Below, piece after piece: positions 11,708 through 23,200 of a stretch of 64,000 bases of DNA (the stretch's first letter is position 1; every line of letters starts with the position of its first letter). The DNA is from Panagrolaimus kolymaensis (taxonomy: Eukaryota; Nematoda; Chromadorea; Rhabditida; Panagrolaimidae), in NCBI GenBank assembly GCA_028622995.1, contig JAJQJQ010000003.1, positions 7,502,001-7,566,000 of the forward strand. The letters run 5' to 3'. The notes under the pieces were generated by a model, which saw nothing but the letters and a program-made list of their open reading frames with translations, made no database searches and was not told where the DNA came from. Made by a program: the position numbers and the translations under genes.

Positions 11708-12335
11708 TTAGATAATAGTACAATTTTTTGATTTTTCTTTTTTTGATTTTACTTTACCAAGCCCAACTCTTACTATTTCTTCAAAAACATTATCAACTTC
11801 AATATTCTTTAAAGCGGAGCATTCAAGATATTTTGCTGCTTTAGTTTTCTTAGCTATTTTTTGACCTTGTATTTTTGCTATTGGTAGTTTCCCCTTACCA
11901 TTTAATAGATTTAATGTTTTTTCGTCGTCGCGTAAATCTAACTGGAGGCCTAAAACTATCAAAATAATTTCAGCAAGTGCATTCGCAAAACTTACCAACA
12001 AGAATAATTGGAGTGTCTGATCTATAACGACGAATTTCTGGGACCCATTTCCTTTCAACATTTTCAAATGAGCAAGGACTTACAAGCGAAAAACAAACCA
12101 AAAAACAATTTGTTTCTTGATAAGCTAATGGCTGAAGTCGATCATAATCCTCTTGACCAGCTGTATACCATAAATGAAGATCTATTGCCTCTTCATCAAC
12201 CATCACAGTTTTAGAATAATTTTCAAAAATATGTGGAGTGTATTCAGATGGAAAAATACGGGTTATATATGTTTCTAATAAACATGCTTTACCAATAGCT
12301 CCATCTCCAACAACAACACATTTAACGGAACGCAT
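11708..12335 (-). CDS. Rac-like Rho-family protein with a degenerate nucleotide site
   Basis: Two exons (12335-11996 and 11949-11708) give 193 residues, collinear with Rac1 (192). Rho-family features are clear: [11 protein letters not shown]-loop, [15 protein letters not shown] switch [24 protein letters not shown] (G5), a Lys-rich tail and a C-terminal CTII prenylation box. Five canonical positions differ from Rac1: Thr17 is Ala (P-loop Mg ligand), Thr35 is His (switch I Mg ligand), Asp57 is Tyr (the DxxG aspartate), and the G4 pair Thr115-Lys116 is Leu-Gln. Gln61 and Asp118 remain. From general GTPase knowledge such a protein should bind GTP-Mg poorly or not at all, so it may be a constitutive scaffold or decoy at membranes. 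The intact frame, phase-correct intron and preserved CaaX box argue against a dead pseudogene. Neighbours are the HAD phosphatase (398 bp upstream) and the PINCH gene. Confidence 0.9.
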
Positions 12336-12667
12336 TGCGAAAAAGACAAATGTGACTGATTTTAAGAATTGTGAATTTAATAAATTTATAGCTTTCAGGA
12401 AATTGTTTTATGCTTTATTCTTATCTTCCATTCTACAGTTTTGCTTACTCAAGAAGTGATAAAAATGACTCACAAAGCTATAACTACTAAAAGTTAGTGA
12501 CATGGTTTTTTAAAAGCAAATAAACAAAAATCTTTTACTTCATTGATATTTAGTAAAAAAAATTTATAAATCTCAAAATAACAAAAAATGGAGAAAAAAT
12601 ATGTTTGGGTGCTTCAAAAAATAGTTGACTGTGTTTTCAAAAATAATGTATTTGAAAAACCATGTTT

Positions 12668-12678
12668 TTTATTTTATT
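12668..12678 (-). terminator. Polyadenylation signal after the HAD phosphatase gene
   Basis: Overlapping minus-strand AATAAA copies 56-66 bases after the stop codon at 12734. Confidence 0.6.
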
Positions 12679-12733
12679 CCCATAAGGAAAATAACAACTA
12701 CAACCCCTAACAATAAAGCTCAGATAAAAAAAA

Positions 12734-13690
12734 TTAATCTGATTTAACAAGAGTTTCAACGGATTCAATAATAGCTGATGGAACATGATGGCTTCGTTGT
12801 TCAAGTACAGCCTTTTCAACATCCACCGTTTGATGAACGCCCGTAAGAGTTAAAACCGTATCCAAGCCATGGACATTTCCAAATGCAATATCAGTATCAA
12901 GTCGGTCACCAATCATAACTGATGTAGATGGATTTATATTATATGTATTTAAAATATATTGAAACATGTATTCGCTTGGTTTTCCCATAATTTTTGGAGT
13001 TCTTCCCGAAGCAGTTTTCACTGCTGCAGAAACAATTCCCGAGCCAGGAATGACTACATTTGGATTATCACCGGGGAAGGTTGCATCTTCATTGGTAACC
13101 ACGAAATCAACTTCTGGATCATTTAAATAATTTGCTGCTTTCATGATTTTCACATACGAAAGATGACCATCGAAGCTACAAAGGACAGCACAAACTTTTT
13201 GTGAAACATCAACTTCATGGAGAATTGTATCCTGAAAAAATAAAAACATATATTCCTCAACTTTTTAATCAATAAAAAAACTAACATGAGTATAGTCTAA
13301 AATACTATCAGGTCCAACTCCAAAGCTTTTTACACCCACATCATCGAGAGTAGATTTTAAACCTTCTGAACCAACCAAATATACTGGTAATGGACTTTGT
13401 TTTCGACTCAAATAATCAGCTGCAACAAGTCCAGCTGTAACGACATTCGCTGATTCTACGCTTGAAAACCCAAGATTATGCAACTTTGAAACAACCGTTG
13501 AAACTGTTTTTGTAGAATTATTAGTTAAAATAATAACTTGTTTTCCAGAATCAATAAGTGAATTTACGAGTATATTACTTCCAGGAATGAGCTTGCTTCC
13601 ACGCCAAAGTACCCCATCCGCGTCGAAGATATAAGATGTGTACTTTGACCAAAATAATAAAGGGTTTAAACGATCTTTCAATAATTGCAT
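12734..13690 (-). CDS. pgph: HAD phosphatase, phosphoglycolate / 4-nitrophenyl phosphatase type
   Basis: Cytosolic Mg-dependent phosphatase family that dephosphorylates 2-phosphoglycolate and related metabolites; the exact substrate cannot be read from sequence. Two exons (13690-13286 and 13231-12734) give 300 residues, normal for the family. HAD motif I is YIFDADGVLW with nucleophile Asp23 and acid/base Asp25. Motif II is TNNST (Thr56). The motif III lysine is in GKPSEY (Lys219). Motif IV is GDRLDTDI (Asp244, Asp249). The long segment between motifs II and III is the C2-type cap that sets substrate range. The start MQLLKDRLNP was preferred to an in-frame Met at 13882, because the extra stretch is AT-rich, hydrophobic and unlike the family, and a TTTTTTAG acceptor-like site lies about 30 bases before MQLL. 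It resembles C. elegans pgph paralogues and vertebrate PGP. Confidence 0.88.
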
Positions 13691-14293
13691 TTTAAACCCA
13701 TAAAAAAACAAAGCTAAAAAATTGGTGATTTTAATGAAAGTTTGTAGCAAAAAAAATATATCAGACACGCAAGCAACGAATATCAAAACATGTAATGTGT
13801 TAAAACTGTAATTAGTAATACATATATATAATCTATTTATTTTTAAATATAATCTGTAAAAATATATAAACTCTGAGATCAAAATATAAATAATTTTTTG
13901 GCAACAAACTTTAATAATTAAATAACTAATGATAATTACGAGAAATACTAATAAAAATTATAGCACAACAAAGAAAAAAATACAATTAAAGTTTAAAATT
14001 TTTGCATATTTAAGTGATACATATTTTTGAATAAACAATAATTATTATCACAATAGGCAGGGTAATTATGTGTGAAATTTTAATTTAAGAATATATATTA
14101 TTGAGACTTAAAACTGAGCGAGAAAAATAATGATCAAAAAACAAGAAAAAAGGCTGTTTGAAGAAAGAGAAAAGGCGGCGGCAGGCAAACGATTGCTTTT
14201 TTTTAATGATACAAACTACCAAATTTCTTTTTGCGTTTGTACTTTCTTTGTTGTTCTTTGGATTCATTGAACTTTGTCACTGGTTTTTTGAGG
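13691..14293 (-). other. Spacer between Clarinet and the HAD phosphatase
   Basis: AT-rich spacer holding the Clarinet 3' UTR. A minus-strand AATAAA lies at 13836-13841, about 145 bases before the next start codon. Just before MQLL there is a CAATTTTTTAG site that could serve as a trans- or cis-splice acceptor. No coding exon is seen. Confidence 0.5.
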
Positions 14294-17200
14294 CTAGCAT
14301 ATTGCTGGATATCCGCCAAGATCTAAATGCGCTGAAAATTTTAAATTAAAATGATAGCCCAGAAAAATTATTAGGTAGAAAAAAAATTTACAAGGATTAT
14401 AATAAGATTGAGTTCTCAAACGAGTCGTCGGCGCTGGAATATTTGAAATTCCTTGAACAGAAGAAGTTTGATCAGGACTTTGAAGGGGATAAGATCTTGC
14501 CATGTTATTTAATAACGCAGGATCTAAAAATTCATTCGTTTCAGTTTTTCTATTAGGCAACTGGCATACCTGATAAACTAATATTAACTTGTCCCAAGCA
14601 AATATTATCATTATATTTATCATAATTCCATACAGTAAATTCAAGATAAAATGAAGGAATGCCACTGTAATTTAAATAATATTCAACAGTTTGATGCCAA
14701 TCGGGATTGGCTGTATTTGCAATGTATTTTGTTCTTCGCTTATTTGTAACCCTAAAATTTTTATTGCTTAAAAGTAATGCTTTAGTTGCTCTAGCTTACT
14801 TTCGACCAGGTAAAAGATAAACTTTTACAAATGGATTTGGTGCCATTACAGTATTATTGTATTCTCGGCATCGTAAATTTCTTGCACTTACGATCGTGAC
14901 AAGCAAAATTCCATTTACTTGGTCATAAGAAAAAGCAATTTGAACGCTTCCTAGATTGTTGCTATCTCTTGAATTTTTAGACTGAAAAAATGTCAACATT
15001 TAGGATTTTATAATTAAAAAAGAAGAAGCAAAAAACAAACATAATATTGTCTTTGAGAGGATGAGTCATATGATAGTGGCATATTGCTGCTTTCCATCCC
15101 ATTATAGCCATTGTAATAATTTGGAGAACCTGAGCGATGTGCTGGCACTGGAGGAGCATCAGCACCTCGAGATTGCCAATATCTGTTATTGTCAGTTGGA
15201 ACTAAAATAAATTTTCATTAAATAAATAAAATTGTTTGACTAAAAAAATTTACATCTTCGATTAGCTTGTCGAAGATTATCCGAAACATTATCATAAACG
15301 TTTTCACCTTTAGGGAATGGTTGAGGTTCTTGGCCGACATTGCTAGAAAAAAGAATAAATTAGCTTAAAAAATACTTCAAAAAAATGGAGGACTACCTTT
15401 TAATAATAATTTCAATTTCCCCTGTGCTTGAAGTAATAATTCTTTCAACTTCTTCAAAAGTTCGACCATTTAGAAGGATGCCATTCCATTCCATAACTTG
15501 ATCGCCTTCTTGGATTTCTCCTAATGTTTCAAAAGCTTTTCCTCGATTTACACCTGTCACAAATGCTCCTAAATCTCCATTTGGCATCTTTTTGCCTCCA
15601 GTAATTCGAATTCCAAGATCTAAAAATTTGGATAAAAAATGTTTAATTTTGAATTTGTACCATTATAAACATTGGAATCTTTATATCGACGAGTAAGCAA
15701 AATTCTTTTAATTCGACGTGGTGTAACTCGTCTGCCACTGGGTGAAGGATATTCTCTTAAAAGGTCATTGATTTCTCGACCAATATTTGTCATCGAACGA
15801 CCACGTGAAGAGGCTATCGCCTGAAATTTAATTAATAGTTTTATTCAAAATTCTACAAATAGTCGAACTTACAATATTATTATTAGGTTTTGGACGCATA
15901 TCTCTTCCTAAACTTGAAGTTGAAAATTGTTGGCGATTTTGAAGATAATCTTAAACAAAATTTGTTTTTTTTTTCAGGAGAAAAATAATAATAGGAAAAG
16001 GAAAAAGTAAGGAAGCGAAAAAAAATAAAGATTCTTAATGGAAGATAACCCTTTTGACAAAAATGAAAAAAGACAAGAACAAAAAAAGCGGGCATTATTT
16101 AGTTAATCAGTGTCATTATTCATGCATGCTTAATATTTTTATTTTTATGCCATTTTCATTTAAACCGTGCAATATTTTTTGTGGCGATTAACTAATCTTC
16201 TTTTCTTTTTTTATATTTTATTTTTCCCAAAGAAAATTGTTGCCTTTAAAAAAAGAAGAGGAGTAAGAAAGTTGCCATTGAGTTTGAGTGAAAATCAGAT
16301 GGTTTTTTCTTTTCGTTTGTTTATTTTATTGCGTTTTAAAAAAAGGCACAAAAATCCTTGGGGAAAATGACTTCTTAAAAATTTGTCTATTCTTAAACTT
16401 GAAGCCATCTTTTAAAACAAAAACAAAAAAAAACATTGTTTGTTTAAGGCATTTTTTTGTTTTTATTGTTTATCAAAAAAATGTTTGTGGTGTTTGTGAA
16501 TTAATCTTATTGCTTGCTGCCGCTCCAATAACATCGTTTTTATTCATTGCCACTGCCGCCCCCGAAAAAAAGAATAAAAAAACTTCTTTTTTCTTTGCTT
16601 CTTCCAAAAAATAAAATGCATATTGGTACTCCACCATTAACAAAAAATAAAGGATTTCAAAAAAAAATAAAATAAAGCATTTGTATTGCATGGAAAATGC
16701 CATGGCACCCTTTTTTTCATTGGAGGTCGCTGCTTTTTTTTCTTTTCTTTTGTCTGTTTTTTTTGCAGGCAAAATAAAAAATAACAAAATCAATTTTTTT
16801 TACTCTCTTCTTCATTTTTTATGCAATTCTGAAATGAATTTTTTGAAGAAAAAAAAAACACAACAAACTAAACTAACGAATACATACATTTATTTATATA
16901 TGTTTTTGTTAAGTGCACATATTATTAAGGTTTATTATTATTAGTTTAAAAAAGGAAATAAAGCAAACAAAAAACAACAAAGAATAAATTTTTTAGACAC
17001 ATTTATTATTAATTTTTTTAATTTAACAAGGACAGAGTTTTTAAGAAAGGGTTATCTTCCATCAATAAATAAATTATTATTTTGATTATAACGGTCAACA
17101 AGAAAATTAGAAAGAAGTTTATTACCAGAATTATTCATAGTCGCTGCTGTATTATTACTTAAATTATTATATGGCGAACGATGACGTCGACCATAAGTTT

Positions 17201-20200
17201 GATACATTCGATTTAATCCATCTTCACGGGGATATTTCGCATCATAATATGATGAGGAGGCATTATTTGATAGTCGCATTTGCTGCTGTTGTTGTTGTTG
17301 GATTAATTGTTGTTGCTGTTGTTGCAATTGCTCTCGTTGCTGTTGCAATAACCTTGTCTGTTGTTGTTGATGTTGTTGCTGTTGCTGTTGTTGTTGGGAA
17401 GCAATATAATTTGAATTATTTAATCCATTATCCCATGGTGTAGGATAATATCCATATGTTGGAGGATTGGGATTTGTAGCAGGTGCAACATTAGGTATAA
17501 CTCCAACATTATGATTAACAAAATCTTGAAGATTATCTAATTGCCTTAAACTTTGTGCTCGATTATGGAGATAATTTCCATAATCGCCAATAAATTGGCT
17601 TGGTCGAGTACCATAGTCATGTTCACGTCGAGAATAAACTTGTGAATTATTTGGGTATGTATCATATATTTGCGATTGTGATGGGGGTGGAGGTATATTT
17701 GACATCATTTGATCAGAAAAATTGCTTTGATACATTTGACCAGGTTGGTCATAGCCATAGTTGCTTCCAACTTGTTGTGGTAAAGTTGTTGCTTGGAGAT
17801 TATTTAATTCCTCCATCAATGGATCATCAAATTGATTTTGTTGAGCAAGTAAAAATTGATTATTGAGGTAATTTGCATATTGAGATAACATATTTCCACC
17901 ATCGATACCCGCATTTAAATTTGAAGTTCTATTAGTGGTGAATAGGTCATCCATAGAACCTAATTGATCCACATAATTTAATGATCTTGCATATGGTGGC
18001 TGTTGATTAATTTGGCTTTGTTGCTGCAAATATTGAGAATAACCTGGATCTATTTGATCCAAATTATAAAGAGATCGAGACATGTTTGGAGGAATTCTGG
18101 AGGGTGGCATTCCATACAAAGATTGCTCCATCAAATTAAAATTTCTCTCATAATTTCTTGGCAATGAACTATAATTATATGGTTGTTGAGATGATTGTTG
18201 TCGAGAAGTGAAATCACGAATTTGTGAATTTGGTGACATTCGACTTCTCGCAGGATAATCTATTCTTGGTAAAGATCCGTAATGAGGCACAGTGGATGCA
18301 TAATCACTTGAAGGCATGGAGTGATTTGTTGTTAATCTTGCAGAAGGATGCTGTTGCAAATAACGCAAATCAACCATTGATGAAATTTTTTCCCGTCTTT
18401 GTGCTAATTCATTTAAAATTTGTTGCCGCTTTGATTCAATGTCATTATCAGTGAAATTGAATCTTTGCTTTTCAAGTCTCGTGTTAGCGGCTTCCTTCAA
18501 CCTTCGATCATATTCTTCAAAGTATCTCTGAGTGGATTCAATCAAATCTGGTCCACTTCCCGTTGTTGTTGCTGTGCTTCGAGTTGGCAGAATTGGAACC
18601 CCAGTAGGTTTGGGGAATTTTTTAGGCCTTGAACTATCTGTTACAACATCAGTTTGTGTTTCAATTGTTCTCTTTGAGAGATGTTTGAAATCGGGAGAAG
18701 CTTCAGCTTGAATTTGTTGTTTCAACGAAGTCGAAGGTGCATATCGATTAAAATATGACATATTTGTGGAAGTTCCAACTGATTTTGGTGGAGCTTCACA
18801 TTGAGTTGCAATGGATTTAGTTTCACGATAATTATTCGAAGAAGATGTATTAATTTTAAATTGTCGAGTTCCTTCTTCTTCCATCCAATTTACTGAAGCA
18901 TTTTGATGATATTTTGTTGGTTTTATCACTCTTGAATCATAACTTGTTGTTTGAATTTGTTGCCTTCGAAGTGGCACAACTCTAGCATTTCTAACAATAT
19001 CAAGAGGCAAATCGCATTTAATTACTGCTGGAATTTCATTTAATTCAGCTAATCGATTTTCGGGTAAAATTCCGCTACTAAACATTCGATTAATAACATA
19101 TTGTCGGTTATTGGCTTCAATTTCGCATGCATCTAATTTATCTCTTCGCTTCAACAACACTTCCCTTAATTCTTTTTTTAACATAACTCTGGACATAGTA
19201 TCCGTCATTTTTGGTGGCTTTTTTTGTTTGCTACTTGCCAAATCTCCATTTGGCATATTCATAAGAGTTTGACGAGAGTTGGACATAACTTTAAATGTGG
19301 CTCCAGGCAATATTGCTGGATCAATTGGATGCGTCGTGCCACCACCGCCACCAAGAGCACTACCAGGCCTTGATTGAATTGGTGAAGGTGGAATTCGTGA
19401 TGCTGATGTTAGCCTCGTAGTGGTTGAAGCGGTGGATGGATCGAAAACAATCGAGCCTCCACTTGTATTAATAATTCCATGTGGTATTTCATTATTCTTT
19501 TCTGGGCCACTTGAAGTATAATATATTGGTGCGTTAATGCTATTTGTGCCCATATAAGGTTGAGGTAATGAAGGTAATTTTCGACGACCCATTTCAATTG
19601 AATTATTGCTTGTTGTTGTCGTTGTAGTTGATAAGATTGTTGCTGATGTTGATGTACCAGTAAGGGGTAATAAAGCATCCTCCTAAAAATGCCAAAGAAA
19701 AAAATAGAGATGAAAGATGAGTGATAAAGAAGTTTGGTAAGCATGAAACTCGAGAGAAAAAAGGAGGAGAATGAAAAATGATGCTGTCAAAAGTCTTTTT
19801 TAAGAACAAAAAAATCGGAGTAAGCAGTTTTTTTGCTGTTGTTGCTGGCTTTATGGAGCGTCAATTTACTTTAGGCTTAAAAAGTGCTAAAAAGCGTGAA
19901 AAGTTACTTTATGGCCTTTAAAATTCTCACATTACAAAGTTACTTTATTTTTTGTTATTTTTTTTTTAAAATTAAAAACGAGTTTTTTTAACTAATGTTT
20001 GGTAGTTGTGGAAAAAAATATAATTATTCAAAAACTCAAATCAAATTGTGATTAAATTGGCACAATTTCCTTTTTCTGTTTCAACGTTGGTGGTAGCTGC
20101 AGCGGCATTGCTTAAAGGAGAGTTAGCTTATAAGAAATTGAAAAATTATTCATCGATTTTGCTGCGCAGAAGCTTTTTTTGGTTGTGCCTCAAAAGTGTC

Positions 20201-23200
20201 ATAAAAATTCATAGCGAAATTATTTTTTATAGTAAAACAGAAAAGCAAAGAATCTTCTTCTAAACATTTCAAAGAATGCTAGGTTGAAACTTGCTTTTTG
20301 CAATTTTTTTTGTTTTTGTTTTGGTAACTTTTTAGAAGGAAACAACAAAATAAAAAAAAAAATTGAATAATTCAGAGTTTTTTCTGACTAAAAAAATAGT
20401 TTCATGAAAAAGAAAAAAACAAAAATGAATATAAGCTTAATTCCGTTTTTATTTTTGGATGCTTATCCACTTTTGCCGCTATCCAAAAAATAAACAATGG
20501 TTTTTTGAAAAGTAAAATGGCATCCTGCTACTTTTTGGGGTTGCCTCCTTTTTTGTTTAAAATTTATAGAATATAAAAATCGCACCTTTTAAAGAAGAAA
20601 AAATAAATTTATATTGTCGTCGGCTACTTTTCAAAATATATAAAAATTTTAATAAATAATTATGTATTTGAAAATAATAAATAATATTAAATATTGCTTA
20701 AATTTTTTTAAACTAATTTTTCTTATTAACAATTTTAAGCAATAGTAATAAATAAACTTTTTAGTGGCGGCGGCATTAGTTTATTAGCTGTTTTTGTCTT
20801 GCTTCTGTCAAGTTGAAGACGAAAAATAGAATAATCAAAGCAAGATGCCGTCCGCCGTTTTTGCCACACAAAAAAAAACAACAAAAAAGTAGCGAGCTTC
20901 AGGAAGAGGAAAAAAAATCAAAGTCTTTTTGCTTTCCGTTAAAAAACTAAAAGGGAAACATTGCTTTTTCTTTTCTTTCTAGCTTCGTGGTGGTTGTTGT
21001 TGGTAGTGGCCATATATGGATGGCCCCTTGATGCCACCAGCAAGCTAAAGGTCTTCCATCGTCATTCAGGCACGCCTTCTTTTTTCTTTTATTTTTTTGT
21101 GCCCTTGGCACCCCGCTATTTTGTCTTGCTATTTTAGTTGGTGGTTGAGATAAATGCAGACAGACTTTTTTGTTAAAAGCAAGCATCACAAAAAAATAAA
21201 AATAAGTAGAAGATTCTTTATTCTTTTCTTTTTCATTTTTTGTTGTTGCGTGTTTTTTTGTTCATTTATTTTTTTCTTTTTAAAAAAAAAGAGTGCGGCT
21301 GTTAGTTGCTGAAGAGTAAAAAAAAGTTCAAAAATAATAAAAATAAGGACAAATTGAAAGAATCCTGGAAAAAAATATATGTGATTCATTTTTATCTTTT
21401 CGAAGCCTTAATCTGCTTTTTTAATGAATAAAAGAGCTTCTGGAAGTGATATATGAAAAGAAGGAAGGAAGAGAAAACTCAAAACATAAAAAAGGGATAT
21501 AAATTAGTCATTAAAAATAAAAAACAAAAATTCATTAAATTAATAGCTTTGAATTCAATCTTTTTCTAAAAAAAAGCAAGAAAAAAATATAATTTAAAGA
21601 TCTCTTGAAAGGATATCCTCCTGATAGTAGAAGTATATTATAAACGAATGCCTCTTGAAGGATAAAAAATGCTTTCATGGATAAAATATTGCTTCTAAGG
21701 GACTTGGACTTCTTGTTGCGAAGAAACAAAAAATAAAAAAATATATAAAAAGAAGTTAAAAAATGATTCATTATTGCTTTTTTAGACTTTCGCTCTGCTA
21801 TACTCCGATTTTGTAAAAATCTTTTTAAAAGCTATAAAAATAAAATAAATAGACTGTAAAAAGAAAAAAGAGAAGATGCATAGTTTCCTTTTCATTTTGA
21901 TAATGTTGAAATGAAATAATTTTTAATAAAAGTTTTAAAAAATAACACATTTTCCAAATAAAACTTAAATACTACCACGACACTTTTTTTTATAATAAAA
22001 AATAGAAAACCTACGTCACAAACAAATAATCGTTTCATCAAAACACCGCCAAAAATTCCATCTGATGTTGAAGCTCCACTAGCAACATTAGCACTGGCAT
22101 CTGAAGAAGAAACATTGGTGGTAGCATTTGGATAATGCATAGAGGCATTTGCAGCACTAATGGCTGCGGAATAAGTTGGTGGAGGAAATGTATAAATATT
22201 TTTTGGATCTTCAATTTGTTGTTGTTGCTTGTCATTTGTTAAAATCATAGCAGGTGATCTTTTTAGTCTATAATTATTTTTTTCGTCAAAATACAAAATT
22301 GCTATTTTTGGTGCAAATATTAATTTTTACCTTGAAGCAACTTGTTCATCATCATTTGTTGCTCCCATAACAGCGTGATTTGCACTTGCCAATTGACTAC
22401 CAAGTGTACCTAGCGTTGTTTGTCTATCAAAATTATGACCACTAACAGAAACGCCAATTTGTGCGAGGAAAGCTGCATCGGATGCTGAATTAACGGGAAC
22501 ATAATCTTAAAATAATAAAAACTTATTATGTATTTTTAGTGTTTAGTTTTTTTGATGTAATAAAACTCACCATTTTGATATTGGGCATGTTGGTGAATTT
22601 TTTGTGGTTCATGAACATGTGAATGTAAAGGATGATGGTTTTGTAATGGAATCAAATCATCAGGAACGGGAATATCAGATTGAAAATGAGATTTACCATT
22701 TTGTAATAAATTTAATTCAATACCATTTTCAGGTGGTGGAGGTGCATGACGAATTGGTGTTATTTGGCTTGCTTGATCTCCAGCAATTGAAGAATTTTCA
22801 GGAATACTAATTCGGATTTGAGAATCAACTTTGCCTCCTGCACCTTGTGGTAATTGTTGTTGAAGTAAATATTGTTGAGATCCCGCTGCCGATGTAACAG
22901 GTTTAGTTGTGGTTGTTGTCCAAGTTGATGTTGGTACAGAAGTTCCACCAGCTGAGATATAATATGATTGGGATGGCGTATAATAAATATCAGTGGTTTG
23001 GTTGTTTGTTGTTGAATTTAAAGCTAAATAAAATAAAGTAAAAATAAAACAAAGCCTTTTTTATTTATTTTTTTGAAAATCTTTCTCAAATGTATTTTGC
23101 AAAGCAATGCAAAAAAAGTATATTTATTTATACTTCTTTACGCTTTTTATTTTTTTATGTTTATTCAATACGTTTCTTTCTCTTTCTTTCTTTTTAGTAA

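Noticed and set aside
11708..12335. Rac-like gene as a processed or decayed pseudogene
   Set aside because: It has a phase-correct intron, no stops or frameshifts, and keeps its polybasic tail and CaaX box.
13691..13882. N-terminal extension of the HAD phosphatase from a Met at 13882
   Set aside because: AT-rich, Phe/Ile/Tyr-heavy and unlike the family; the conserved start is better at 13690.
14524..14569. A 20-base intron ending at CCTAATAG after the C2 exon
   Set aside because: Too short to splice; a 46-base intron ending TTTTTAG gives the same frame and matches other introns.
16167..16944. Plus-strand frames rich in Phe/Lys/Leu
   Set aside because: Low-complexity A/T runs inside a Clarinet intron without codon structure or splice sites.
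20048..20263. Plus-strand 71-residue frame
   Set aside because: Lies in a Clarinet intron, no homology recognised and no start context.
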